Positions 43,652 through 52,703 of a DNA stretch of 64,000 nucleotides are shown here, piece after piece; the stretch's first letter is position 1, and every line of letters begins with the position of its first letter. Position numbers and translations under genes: made by a program. The notes beneath the pieces were generated by a model that worked only from the letters and a program-made list of their open reading frames with translations, made no database searches and had not been told where the DNA came from. Source of the stretch: Ktedonobacter sp. SOSP1-85 (GTDB lineage: Bacteria; Chloroflexota; Ktedonobacteria; Ktedonobacterales; Ktedonobacteraceae); contig NZ_BNJI01000001.1 in assembly GCF_016587415.1 (NCBI RefSeq), positions 6,239,501-6,303,500 on the forward strand, written 5' to 3'.

Positions 43652-44434
43652 ATGGAAAATGCTTTGGCCCCACCTCCTTCTCTGCTCAAACTGGTAGCTC
43701 ATGAAGTTCGTTGGAATCTCCTTCGCTGCCTTGCTCGCAGCGACTACCGTGTGCAAGATCTTGTGGACAGATTACAGCTACCACAAAATCTGATCTCGTA
43801 TCATCTAAAGCTGCTTCGCCAGGGACAACTGGTGCGTGAACGCCATAGTAGTGCTGACGAACGTGAAGTCTTTTATCGCTTAGAGGTTGAGCGACTTCAG
43901 CAGCTGTATTGGCAAGCTGGAGATATGCTGCATCCAGCGATCACCCTTTCGCCAGAGCAAGCACTCACAAACGAGAAGCAGAGACCACACCAGCCATTGC
44001 GTATCCTGTTTCTCTGTACGGAAAACAGCGCTCGCTCCCAGATGGCCGAGGCCCTCCTGCGTCACTTGAGTCACGGAATGGTGGAAGCATTCAGCGTTGG
44101 GAGCACCCCTGCTGAGCAAATTCACCCCCAGGCTCGGCAGTGTATGGAGAGGATGGGCATTGATATGAGCCTGGCAGTTCCAAAGCACCTTGACCTCTTT
44201 CAGAGTGAGCGCTTTGATGCCATCATTACCGTTTGCGACTCTCTCCATGAAGTGTGCCCGACGTTTCCAGGAGATCCAGAGCGTATTCATTGGAGCGTTC
44301 CTGATCCTGCCAGGACGCAAGGGACCGAAGAACAGGTGCGCGCCGCCTTCGAGCAGACCGCGCTGCAACTGACAACCCGTCTCCGTTTCCTTCTTCCCCT
44401 TCTTGAACGAGAGAAAGGACTGGTACTCCCATGA
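43652..44434 (+). CDS. ArsR-type HTH fused to arsenate reductase/LMW phosphatase domain
   Basis: Protein of 260 aa. Residues about 1-85 are an ArsR winged helix (LVAHEVRWNLLRCLARSDYR, recognition helix PQNLISYHLKLLRQG). It lacks the ELCVCDL arsenic site; a single Cys is in LRCLA. Residues about 118-250 form an ArsC/low-molecular-weight phosphatase domain with the P-loop LFLCTENSARSQMAEALL and the late DPAR. The fusion couples sensing and reduction. SD AAGGAAG precedes ATG 43652. It overlaps the next arsC by 4 nt, so the operon is arsR-C, arsC, aquaporin. Confidence 0.9.
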   Translation: MENALAPPPSLLKLVAHEVRWNLLRCLARSDYRVQDLVDRLQLPQNLISYHLKLLRQGQLVRERHSSADEREVFYRLEVERLQQLYWQAGDMLHPAITLSPEQALTNEKQRPHQPLRILFLCTENSARSQMAEALLRHLSHGMVEAFSVGSTPAEQIHPQARQCMERMGIDMSLAVPKHLDLFQSERFDAIITVCDSLHEVCPTFPGDPERIHWSVPDPARTQGTEEQVRAAFEQTALQLTTRLRFLLPLLEREKGLVLP

Positions 44435-44856
44435 CACAACGTGTCTTATTTCTGTGTACCCATAACTCGGCCCGTTCTCAGATGGCCGAAGGACTGCTCA
44501 GGGCATTGGGGCAGGGGCAGTTCGAGGCCTATAGCGCGGGAACAGAGGCAACGGCTGTGCGCCCGCTCGCGATAGAAGCCATGGCTGAACTGGGCATCGA
44601 TATTTCAGGCCAGTCTTCCAAAAGGCTCGATCGCTATGTGCAGGAGTCATTTGACGAGGTGATTACGGTCTGTGATGCCGCCGCTGAAACCTGCCCGTTC
44701 TTTCCCTATGCCAGGCACCGACGCCACTGGTCCTTGCCAGACCCGTCGCAAGCTACTGGCAGCCACGAGGAGCAACTTGCCGTCTATCGTCAGGTACGTG
44801 ATGCTCTCCGAAAGCACATCGAAGAAGAATTGCTTGCAGCCCGTTCCGCTTCGTAA
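44431..44856 (+). CDS. arsC: Thioredoxin-type arsenate reductase
   Basis: Protein of 141 aa with the P-loop LFLCTHNSARSQMAEGLL (Cys about 9), the Cys pair region ITVCDAAAETCPFF (about 79-92) that shuttles the disulfide, and DPSQA. It reduces arsenate to arsenite with thioredoxin. Its ATG overlaps the stop of the fused ArsR-ArsC gene. Confidence 0.93.
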   Translation: MTQRVLFLCTHNSARSQMAEGLLRALGQGQFEAYSAGTEATAVRPLAIEAMAELGIDISGQSSKRLDRYVQESFDEVITVCDAAAETCPFFPYARHRRHWSLPDPSQATGSHEEQLAVYRQVRDALRKHIEEELLAARSAS

Positions 44857-44920
44857 CAGGCGAAACTGGAGATGGCATGAGAGGTTCTCCTCTTATTATT
44901 TTGCAAAAGGATGTATGTGT

Positions 44921-45640
44921 ATGAAGACAACATCGCTACTACGTCGCGCCAGCGCAGAATTGCTTGGCGCCTATGCCCTGGTGACCGCTGGCTGTGGTGC
45001 GATCATGGTGGATCGCCTCACAGGCGCGTTGACCCATGTTGGGGTAGCGCTCACCTTTGGACTCATTATCACCGTGATGATTGCTGCGATGGGCCATCTT
45101 TCCGGCGCACACTTCAATCCTGCTGTGACTGTTGCCTTTGCCCTGACCCGTCACTTCGCCTGGAAAGAGGTTCCCGTTTATATTGGTGGGCAACTCCTGG
45201 GGGCGATCCTGGGAGCTGGAACCCTCCGTCTGCTCTTTGGTCCGGTGGCCGATCTTGGTGCCACGCTTCCCCATGGGAGCGTGTGGCAGTCCTTTGGTCT
45301 GGAGATCTTGCTGTCTGCCGTGCTGATGGTGGTCATTATTTCCGTTGCGACCGATACCCGAGCCGTGGGTCAATTAGCCGCGCTCGCCATTGGCGCCACC
45401 GTTGCCCTCGATGCCATGTGGGGAGGTCCTATCAGCGGAGCGTCAATGAACCCTGCCCGTTCCTTTGGTCCCGCGCTCCTCTCCGGTGCCTGGAACGGAC
45501 ACTGGGTGTATTGGCTTGGTCCTCTCCTTGGTACCTGTCTAGGGGCTATCCTCTACCAGTGGTTGCGTCTGCCGATGACGACCTCCCTGGCGCCATCTGT
45601 CCCTCAACCAGAACCAGAGGCGCTTCGCATAGAAGAATAA
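44921..45640 (+). CDS. MIP-family aquaporin, probable arsenite channel (AqpS-like)
   Basis: Membrane protein of 239 aa with six helices and both NPA boxes (HFNPAVTVAFAL and SMNPARSFGPALL). The order arsR/arsC/aquaporin matches operons such as that of Sinorhizobium meliloti, where AqpS lets arsenite made by ArsC leave the cell down its gradient. No ArsB or Acr3 is seen here, supporting that role. ATG 44921 is 10 nt after AAAAGG; the in-frame ATG at 44915 is possible. The pore-lining residues (Arg after the second NPA kept) allow water or glycerol-like solutes too. Confidence 0.88.
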   Translation: MKTTSLLRRASAELLGAYALVTAGCGAIMVDRLTGALTHVGVALTFGLIITVMIAAMGHLSGAHFNPAVTVAFALTRHFAWKEVPVYIGGQLLGAILGAGTLRLLFGPVADLGATLPHGSVWQSFGLEILLSAVLMVVIISVATDTRAVGQLAALAIGATVALDAMWGGPISGASMNPARSFGPALLSGAWNGHWVYWLGPLLGTCLGAILYQWLRLPMTTSLAPSVPQPEPEALRIEE

Positions 45641-45755
45641 GAGCTGGAAACGCGGAGCATTGTGGCGAGGAGGAAATCTCCTCTCTGGGAAGGAGGCACA
45701 TCGTAGAGAGTGATACGCACTGAGCGATGTCCTTCTGATGAGACGTGGACCATGG

Positions 45756-45881
45756 CTATGGCAGCGGTGTTTCTCCTTTGCGCATCAGGTGCGCCGCTGC
45801 GGCCCAGCCCACCGGGTCAGCTCCGATAATCACGGCGAGATAGGGGAGTTTTGTTCGTTTCTCGATATTCTTCTCTCTTAA
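45756..45881 (-). pseudogene. N-terminal fragment of a FAD/NAD(P)-binding flavoprotein
   Basis: About 40 codons ending LPYLAVIIGADPVGWAAAAHL then MRKGETPLP stop. This is the first beta-alpha-beta unit of a flavoprotein normally reading LPVAVIGAGPVGLAAAAHL. Such flavoproteins are commonly encoded in ars clusters. The GxGxxG motif is already mutated (GADPVG), and the rest is missing. Confidence 0.65.
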
Positions 45882-46025
45882 AGAGGCCTCTTTTCGAGAG
45901 CTTCGAGAGGGAAAAAGACAAAGAGACCGGCTTCTGCTCGGAGGAATCAAGCAGTCCCATCCTAGATGTGTAGGAGAGCGTTGTATCCCAAGGTCCTGCT
46001 TACCTGTTGCTCTTCTCAGGTCCAC

Positions 46026-47018
46026 TCATTGTTGTGCTTCGGCAACGATGAGGCTGGAGGCTCCTGAGAGAGGCAGATGCGTCAGGTAGCACCAGCCGCT
46101 TTGCCGCAGCCATGTACGTACCTCTTCCTCGCTATACACATCGCCTTCGCCAGTGGCAACCAGAAACTCGCCAGCGATGAGCGTGGCAAACAGGGGATGG
46201 GTATGGGTGGTATCGGTCCAGAAATCGACCAGCAACAGGCGCGTACCAGAAGAAACAGCGGCATGGATGCGCTGGAGCAAGGTCAGGTTCCGTTCTGGTG
46301 AGAACATATGCACAGCGTGGGCAAGAAGAACACAATCATGATCAGGTGGAAGGGGATCTTGAAAGAAATCTCCCTCAACTATGGTAATCTGCTCAACTAC
46401 AGGGGCCGTCTCCAGGCGCTTGCGTGCCAGTCTTGCCACACGTGGAAGCTCAAAGAGGGTGGTCTTGAGGGCAGGGTACTGGCCTAAGAGCGCCAGCAGA
46501 AACGATCCGGTTCCTCCGCCAAGATCGAGCACCTGGCGATGGCGACCAAAGTTATAGGTGCAGGCGAGTGCCTGGCCCGCCCCACTGGTGATGGCCTCCA
46601 CCCCTTCCGAGAAAATCCTGATCCCCTCTTCGTCTGCAGGTTCAAATGTGGCCTGACCGGTACGAAGACGTGCTTCAAACTGCTGCCATGCCGGATAACT
46701 GATCTGGTTCCAGAAGCGCAGGAATGGGCGGAGATCAGGAGAGGAATCTCCACTGAGAAAGGCAGTAGCCACTGGACTATTCTGATACCACTGATTGTGG
46801 CATTCGACCAAACCCAGAGCCACCATTGCATCAGCAATGATACGTAGTCTTCGGCAGGCAAGCCCTATCCTTTGCGCCAGAAGCTCTAATGTCATGGGGC
46901 CCTCGGCCAGGTGCTCAAAAAATCCGAGTTCGCTGGCGGCAAACAGATGTTTCGACGCCATAAAACCACTCGCAATCTGGAAAATGGCATCAGGTGTGAC
47001 AGGGTTATGCATTGTCAT
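46026..47018 (-). CDS. SAM-dependent O-methyltransferase family 2
   Basis: Protein of 330 aa. N-terminal winged-helix dimerisation domain (about 10-85, SELGFFEHLAEGPMTLELLA), then a class I methyltransferase with SAM motif VLDLGGGTGSFLLALL (about 167) and VLLAHAVHMFSPERNL. It resembles hydroxyneurosporene/acetylserotonin-type O-methyltransferases. ArsM-type Cys residues are not present, so arsenite methylation is not indicated. Position beside the ars genes and a flavoprotein remnant may be chance. ATG 47018 or 47012. Confidence 0.85.
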   Translation of the reverse strand: MTMHNPVTPDAIFQIASGFMASKHLFAASELGFFEHLAEGPMTLELLAQRIGLACRRLRIIADAMVALGLVECHNQWYQNSPVATAFLSGDSSPDLRPFLRFWNQISYPAWQQFEARLRTGQATFEPADEEGIRIFSEGVEAITSGAGQALACTYNFGRHRQVLDLGGGTGSFLLALLGQYPALKTTLFELPRVARLARKRLETAPVVEQITIVEGDFFQDPLPPDHDCVLLAHAVHMFSPERNLTLLQRIHAAVSSGTRLLLVDFWTDTTHTHPLFATLIAGEFLVATGEGDVYSEEEVRTWLRQSGWCYLTHLPLSGASSLIVAEAQQ

Positions 47019-47454
47019 GGTCTGATTCTCTCGTCACAACGTGTAAGTTGCTGGTATGATTGTTGTCCCGCTCTATACGATGAGCAGTGAGAGACAACAT
47101 GATAGGATCATAAGACTGAACCATCTTTTCATGTTTTGTCCATACATTGTCTCTTCGTAAGGAACACGAGACGATATCGGGAACCGTTACAGTATTTTCT
47201 GGCTCAGCACTAAGAAGGAGGCCACTGGGCCAATCTGGCTGCTCTCAACGCTTTCCACCCAACTTGTTGGAGAACCCATACCTGTTCGTTTTTGTGATGA
47301 AAGGGACGGAGGCGATGCCCTAAAATGGAGATCTGGCGAGTACCGTGCCTGAGCAATCGATTCCGATCTTGTTTCTTCCACCCCTCCCTCGTACATTGGC
47401 ATCCTTTTTTGATGCAAGGCTCGAAGCAGGCCAGGGTCATTGCAGTGCTGACCG
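47019..47454. other. Intergenic region
   Basis: About 435 nt left of the chrA terminator hairpin. Several short open frames overlap on both strands but none is protein-like. Promoter of the methyltransferase gene must lie at the left side. Confidence 0.4.
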
Positions 47455-47505
47455 AAGAAAAGGTGGGAAGCAACCCAGAGAGGTTGGTTTCCCACCTTTT
47501 CTTCA
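47455..47505. terminator. Long hairpin after chrA
   Basis: Arms 47455-47476 and 47483-47505 pair nearly perfectly (one bulge and mismatch), loop 6 nt, with GAAGAAAAGG/CCTTTTCTTC at the base. It lies about 20 nt beyond the chrA stop. Confidence 0.75.
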
Positions 47506-47523
47506 GCCCTGGCTCCCTTCTCT

Positions 47524-48770
47524 TCACATCCCTACAATCCAGAACCGGAGCAGACCGATGACGGCTCCTGCCAGAATCAGCCACACGGAATTGAGCTTGA
47601 AACGCAGCAGAATCACAAAGGCGAGGATGGCGATCGCTACCGTCAAGATATCGGTGAGTGCATGTTGTCCCAGTTGAACAAGCACACCAGTCATTAACGC
47701 CAGCGCGGCAGCATTGACCCCATCAAGCAGTGTGGCGGTCCAGGTTGCCTGGCGTAAACGCGAAGCCACGGGATGAATGAGGGCAATCAAGACAAACGAA
47801 GGCAGAAACATCGCCAGCGTTGCCAGCAGGGCTGCGGGCCACCCACCGATGACATACCCAATAAAGGTTGCCGTTGTGAAAACCGGGCCTGGTGTAAACT
47901 GCCCGATGGAAATCGCATCGAGCAACTGCTTGTCCGTCAACCAATGGAGGTTTTGCACCAGATCAGTACGCAGGAACGCCAGCAAGGTATAGCCACTTCC
48001 ATACACCACTGATCCAAGTTTGAGAAAGGTCAGAAAGACCAGACCTAAACTGACGGGGGGGCTGCGGCAACGGCTCCGGCACCAAGCCGAGCAATGAGCG
48101 GCTGCAGATCAGCTCGCAGGTTTGTAGCCAGCAATGGGACTGCTACACTCACAACAGGCGTTTTTGTGCGCTTGCGCGAGATGAGCAAACGAAGCACACC
48201 ATAGAGCGCGGCCCCTCCGAACAACAAGATCAGTACATTGACGCCCAGGAAATAACAGACTAGCACCACAAGCGCGAGGCCCACCGCAAGTGGCCCTTTG
48301 AAAATTGTTCGTCCCAGATTCCAGATAGCTTGTGCGACAATAGCCACAACGACCGGCTGAATGCCATAAAAGAGCCAGCCGATCTGAGGCAAGGCTCCAT
48401 AAGTAACATAGGCCCAGGCCAAAGCGAGCACAATCAGCATAGCTGGACCGATAAAGCAGACTCCGGCTACCAGCAAGCCGGGCCATCCCGCTCGTAGGTA
48501 GCCCAGGTAGATCGCCAGTTCCGTGGACGAGGGGCCGGGAATAAGGTTCGTCACACCGATTAGATCGACGAATCGTTCATCACTGATCCAGTGGCGCCGC
48601 CGGACAACCTCCTCACGCATCATGGCGATATGAGCAGCAGGTCCTCCAAAGGCGGTAAAGCCCAGGCGCAAAAAGAGCCAGAGGACTTCCCTGAGTGCGT
48701 GATGGGAAGGGGGCGGCTGGGGAGGGACGGCTGGGTTTGTTGTTGGTACTTCCATAAACGTTTTTCCCAT
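47524..48770 (-). pseudogene. chrA: ChrA chromate transporter with a homopolymer frameshift
   Basis: Two adjacent frames together form a full CHR-family transporter of about 415 aa. The first (48770-48045) has FLRLGFTAFGGPAAHIAMM, then NLIPGPSSTELAIYLGYL and ends in Ala/Pro. The second (to 47524) has FLTFLKLGSVVYGSGYTLLA and GQFTPGPVFTTATFIGYVIG. Both carry the CHR signature. They are joined if one C is added to a run of seven C (minus strand; 48055-48061), so the break is a slippage-type frameshift. It may be a mutation, a sequencing error or a phase-variable site. As written, only the N-terminal domain would be made. Confidence 0.85.
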
Positions 48771-48914
48771 TTTCTCTAGATTTTTCCTCTCAAGAGAGGT
48801 CTTATTCGTGGGAGGTGACGCATACTGACATTGGCTGGGGAGCCCATGCGCCGTGCTTCCCCCCTCCTCTTTTCAGGAAAGATAGGAAGCGCAGCGCGTG
48901 CAGTCATTGGTGGT

Positions 48915-49175
48915 TCACGTTCCCTGATAACAGGACTGATGGGTGCTTCCACAAGTCAGTTCGCGAATTTGTCTTTCGTCGTGGTTGACCATCACGGCTG
49001 GGAGCGGCGCATACGAAAGCGGCTTCGCATATCCCTGCCCTTGATGCACCATCCACCAGAGCAAGTGGGCCAGCGCTTTCCCTTTCTCGGCATCGCTTTG
49101 GTTCCGGTAGAGCGCGATCCAGGAATATCCTGCGATGGGATAGGAAGAAGCAACCGGGGCCACTGACACCAGATG
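48915..49175 (-). pseudogene. C-terminal fragment of phosphate-binding protein PstS
   Basis: About 85 codons read SVAPVASSYPIAGYSWIALY, RNQSDAEKGKALAHLLWWMV, HQGQGYAKPLSYAPLPA and a short tail, matching the end of PstS (PIxGYTWILVYK, FLWWALHEGQKYAKPLGYAPLP). The N-terminal three quarters and any start are missing. Confidence 0.8.
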
Positions 49176-49289
49176 GACAAACGAGAAACACACGCGAGCG
49201 TCTCCATCAGCAAAACACTTCTGTCTGCACTGGCTTCACGGTGGTGCATCAGCGCTGTTCCCTTCGCTTGCCAATGGCCTTCCTCTAGC

Positions 49290-49625
49290 TTACCCAGGCT
49301 GCGTGGGAGAAGGTCCCCGCTCATCCTCGTCTTCTAACACTTCCTGAACCAACTCCGCAATTTTGTGCTTCGCTTCGTGCAGGGCAACACGCCCCTCGTC
49401 CGTGATGACGTAATACTTGCGTATACGACCATCGACAATCCTTTCCGTCCGCGTCAGATAGCCCTGCTCTGTCAGGCTATGCAGCAGCGGATAGAGGGTC
49501 CCAGGTGAGAGATCGTAGCCGTGACGGGCCAGTTCCGCGATCATGGCAACCCCATAGATGGGTTCCTGGGCTGCGTGATGTAACACATGAATTTTGATAA
49601 AGCCTAAAAAAAAGTCTCGCAACAT
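49290..49625 (-). CDS. PadR-family transcriptional regulator
   Basis: Protein of 111 aa: winged helix with YGVAMIAELARHGYDLSPGT, LYPLLHSLTEQGYL and wing RIRKYYVITDEGR, then a C-terminal dimerisation helix with an acidic end. PadR regulators often stand beside chrA in Gram-positive and Chloroflexota genomes; here the PstS remnant separates them. The ATG has only a weak ribosome site. It may regulate chrA. Confidence 0.9.
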   Translation of the reverse strand: MLRDFFLGFIKIHVLHHAAQEPIYGVAMIAELARHGYDLSPGTLYPLLHSLTEQGYLTRTERIVDGRIRKYYVITDEGRVALHEAKHKIAELVQEVLEDEDERGPSPTQPG

Positions 49626-49996
49626 CGTATCATTCCTCGATATCGCACTTTGATATTACCAGAGAGACGCACTTTTCTTCAATATGCTTTCTAGCATAGT
49701 GCTCAGTCCATGAGCATGTTTGTGAAGGGAAACAAAGCTCCTATGCAAACGGTTATCACCAATCAGCATTAGTATGCTTTTCTTTGTTTCTTCTCTTCTA
49801 TCTTGCAAGTTGGTTGCAAGAACACACCAACGTCGGAGGCTCCCTGCAATCGCTCCGCCTGCAGCCAAGAAACGTTTGCCGATATCGTTTCGTGACATGA
49901 TCATAGCATCGCTGGAACGATGATGACAAGGGAGGAACCCCCTTGGAAGGTGCTCGCACGCCCAGGAGCATCCTTCATTCGTGAAATGAGAAACGC
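49626..49996. other. Intergenic region
   Basis: About 370 nt between divergent genes. GATATC and GATATT near 49640-49655 could belong to a PadR operator. No gene recognised. Confidence 0.35.
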
Positions 49997-50517
49997 ATGA
50001 AAACATGGTTCCCCATCCTGATAGTTGTGAGCAACATCGCGTTCTTGCTTGGAAGACAGCCTTTTCTCAGAACGGGAGCTGTATCATACACGCCTCAAAC
50101 ACGTAATTTTACCATTATCATGGTTCCGGTTCTCACCAAGGAACTGCGCCCTATCTACCCATATTTGTCCAGGGATTTTGCTCAAGGTGGTGTGCTTCAG
50201 GGAAAGAAGTCTATCGCTTTCAGCCCGAAACCTTGACGGTCTATCAAGGAGATACCGTCAACATCGTCTTTGTGAATCCCGAAGATGATGCGCATACCTT
50301 TGTCCTCCCGGCCTTCCATGTTGCCCTGGCCCTTCCTGCTCAGGCAACGCCGACTACACACTTTGTCGCGAGCAGCACCGGCATCTTCCCTTTCATCTGT
50401 GATATTCCTTCCCATGTCCCTTACATGGCGGGGTCACTTGTGGTCCTGCCGGACAATGATGCCCGGCCCTCTCCGTTTGCTCATCTTTTCAAGAGAACGC
50501 TTCCTTTCTCTCGCTAA
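49997..50517 (+). pseudogene. Exported cupredoxin with a single-base frameshift
   Basis: The first frame from ATG 49997 starts with a membrane/signal segment (WFPILIVVSNIAFLLG) and runs NFTIIMVPVLTKELRPIYPY to about 50205. The next frame continues VYRFQPETLTVYQGDTVNIV, DDAHTFVLPAFHV and FPFICDIPSHVPYMAGSLVV. His (DDAHTF), Cys, His and Met (FICDIPSHVPYM) are the copper ligands of a plastocyanin/Cox2-like cupredoxin. Adding one base near GGAAAG|AAGTC (about 50206) restores a protein of about 173 aa. Likely a recently inactivated extracytoplasmic copper protein or a sequencing error. Confidence 0.8.
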
Positions 50518-50846
50518 GTTGACAATACCTTCCATCAAAACGGGTCAATCTCAAGGTTCACTGGATTTTGCCACCAATACCAATGTGTCCAAGAGCCTCT
50601 TTGGTTTCATTACCCGCACGGACAAAGAACTGTTTCTTAACGAAGACAGGAGCCTGTACCTTTGCAGGGGTGGTGGCTGAGTTTGATCGAGGGCAGCACG
50701 GGCACGGCTTTTCTTTAATGAGTGGTGTGGGATATACTAAGGGCACACATTCGTGCCAGAGAGAGATGAGTTGTGCTTGTTCCCAGGACATGGTTCATCA
50801 CGTGATTACTTCTCATGGGAACGCCGCCTCGAGAGGATAGACAGCT
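50518..50846. other. Leader and promoter region of the regulator gene
   Basis: About 330 nt. A GATATACTAAG at 50729 could hold the -10 box of the regulator promoter. The ribosome site GAGAGGATAGACAG is shared with the paralogue at 34.3 kb. Confidence 0.4.
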
Positions 50847-51563
50847 ATGGCTGCAAAGAAAACCACCGTTGTGACTGCTGATGATGATCCGCGTTTGCTG
50901 CGGCTCGTGTCACGCAGCCTTGAACTTGAGGGCTATGAGGTCATTGCTACCCAAGATGGAGAGCAAGCTCTTCAGGCTGTGGAAACCAGAATGCCCGATC
51001 TTGTGCTTTTAGATGTGATGATGCCCAAACTCGATGGCTTTATGGTCTGCACGCGGATACGCGAGTTCTCCACCGTTCCCATCATTGTCATGACCGCCAG
51101 GGGCCAGGACAAGGACAAGGTCCTCGGGCTGGATTTAGGAGCCGATGATTATCTGACCAAACCCTTTAGTGTCGATGAACTCCTGGCGCGTATTCGCGCC
51201 GTTCTTCGGCGTACCTCCTTCGCGACGACCGAGGGGAAAGGGATGCAAGCCACGACGAAGATCGGCGAGCTGACCATCGATTACGCGCAACATCTGGTCA
51301 AGCGAGGGGCAACGGACATTGTGCTCACCCCTGTCGAGTATCGTCTCTTTGCTTATATGGCGCAGAACGTTGGGCGCGTCCTGACGCATGATCAATTGTT
51401 GGAACATGTCTGGGGCAGCGAATATCTGGGAGAGAGCCACATGCTCCAGGTCAATGTGAACCGCCTCCGGCAGAAAATCGAACCAACACCGTCTCAACCA
51501 CGCTATCTCCTGACCAGAATCGGCATTGGCTATCTCCTCGTCGACCCGCAGCCCACGCTATAA
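50847..51563 (+). CDS. OmpR-family response regulator of the DoxX/PAS-kinase module
   Basis: Protein of 238 aa: receiver domain with VTADDDPRLLRLV, phospho-Asp in LVLLDVMMPKLDGF, Lys in YLTKPFSVDE, then a winged helix with LTPVEYRLFAYMAQN. It is convergent with the DoxX-like gene and 1.1 kb from the triple-PAS kinase gene, the likely partner. Paralogue at 33535-34260, about 90 percent identical by eye. Confidence 0.95.
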   Translation: MAAKKTTVVTADDDPRLLRLVSRSLELEGYEVIATQDGEQALQAVETRMPDLVLLDVMMPKLDGFMVCTRIREFSTVPIIVMTARGQDKDKVLGLDLGADDYLTKPFSVDELLARIRAVLRRTSFATTEGKGMQATTKIGELTIDYAQHLVKRGATDIVLTPVEYRLFAYMAQNVGRVLTHDQLLEHVWGSEYLGESHMLQVNVNRLRQKIEPTPSQPRYLLTRIGIGYLLVDPQPTL

Positions 51564-51593
51564 AGGGGAGCTTGCGAACCAACGTGATGAACA

Positions 51594-51664
51594 AACGAGG
51601 AGTTGCGTCGACGCTGGCCTGGTAGCGGCTTGCTACCAGGCCAGCGTCGACGCAACTCCTCGTT
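51594..51664. terminator. 33-bp perfect hairpin, bidirectional terminator
   Basis: Arms 51594-51626 and 51632-51664 pair without mismatch around a 5-nt loop. It lies between the convergent regulator and DoxX-like genes. There is no long T run. Confidence 0.8.
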
Positions 51665-51687
51665 GAGAGTGTTTGTGATTCCTCTGT

Positions 51688-52335
51688 TTAACTTGTGGCA
51701 ACCTTGGGAAGAGGTGCCTGTTTTTTCGCGAGCGAGCCTGTCCAGGGCGTTCCCAGTAACGGGAGCAGGTAGCGGTCAATGCCGTAGTAGCCTGCGATCC
51801 GCCAGGCCAGCACCAGGAAGAGAGCCAATGTTCCAATGACGGGGTTGATACTTACCGCGCCCGCCAGCATGAAGTTCAGGTTCATGAAGACACCGAAGAA
51901 GGCGGCGATACCTGTCAATACTCCGAAGATCAAGCCCAGGCCAATGCAGACTTCGCCGAAGGTGACTATATAGGAAAAGATGGCAGTGTTGGGCAGGACG
52001 AAGTGTTGGAGAAAGGCAGCATACCAGCCCTGCACCGCTGGATGAGGGCCTCCTGCCTGGGCCAGCGCCCCTGCGATAAAGCCCTTAAGCCCTGCCCCAT
52101 CGTGGCCGCTGAAGACCCAGGCTCCTCCCTTGACGGCCTGGCCGAAAGACGCGTCGAGCGTAAAGGACCGGCCCGTCAGTTTCTCCAGGCCAGCGGTGAG
52201 CCACTCATAGCCAACATACAAGCGAACGATGATCCAGAGCCAGGCCATGCGTGTGTCCGCGAACAGGAACCGCGCCACTGGCGGCTCGGCAATTTGAGTT
52301 GACGCGCGTGGTTGAAGTGTTTTCAACATCTGCAT
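51688..52335 (-). CDS. DoxX-family membrane protein
   Basis: Protein of 215 aa with four main helices (WLWIIVRLYVGYEWLTAGLE, then YIVTFGEVCIGLGLIFGVLT, FFGVFMNLNFMLAGAVSINP, LALFLVLAWRIAGYY), the DoxX/thiosulfate dehydrogenase-subunit type. DoxX proteins feed electrons to quinones or bind membrane redox complexes. ATG 52335 is fixed by GGAGG seven nt upstream; the longer open frame to 52662 is not family-like. Its divergent neighbour is the PAS kinase, its convergent neighbour the response regulator. Confidence 0.92.
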   Translation of the reverse strand: MQMLKTLQPRASTQIAEPPVARFLFADTRMAWLWIIVRLYVGYEWLTAGLEKLTGRSFTLDASFGQAVKGGAWVFSGHDGAGLKGFIAGALAQAGGPHPAVQGWYAAFLQHFVLPNTAIFSYIVTFGEVCIGLGLIFGVLTGIAAFFGVFMNLNFMLAGAVSINPVIGTLALFLVLAWRIAGYYGIDRYLLPLLGTPWTGSLAKKQAPLPKVATS

Positions 52336-52573
52336 GATGTTTCCTCCCTGAAACGATGTGTACTCTCGATTGAACGAAGACGGATGATACCCCAGAGAAG
52401 AACAATCCTTGCTCACCAGTACCAGTAGATCGGCGCCCTCGGTTGTTACCTCCCTGACAGTGATAAGCATATCCGGTAGGGGTCTCTCACCCGTCACAGC
52501 CAGGGAAAGTGGTATCACAGCCGCATCACATGCAGAAAATCGCTTCATAAGTGCTTTCCTGTCTGCCTCCCAA

Positions 52574-52597
52574 ATATGGTAGTATAAAGAAGGGATA
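52574..52597 (+). promoter_or_regulatory. Conserved promoter-like block of PAS kinase A
   Basis: GGTAGTATA followed by a purine-rich stretch ending GGATA at 52574-52597 recurs almost unchanged at 61356-61380 ahead of PAS kinase C. TAGTATA would be the -10 region. Conservation in otherwise different leaders suggests function. Confidence 0.5.
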
Positions 52598-52703
52598 CAG
52601 GTGCGCCTCCCCAGGCGGCGCTTTCCTGGCGGGTGTGGATCTATACAGGGTGTGCTTCTCACACACGCCAGGAGAGGTAGACTCTTTCAGAGGTCAGGGA
52701 CAA

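Noticed and set aside
44911..45723. 270-aa frame overlapping the aquaporin gene
   Set aside because: Arg/Trp/Cys-rich shadow in the +1 frame of a clear MIP channel.
48915..49193. Independent small gene ahead of chrA
   Set aside because: Sequence is a plain C-terminal piece of PstS with no start or ribosome site.
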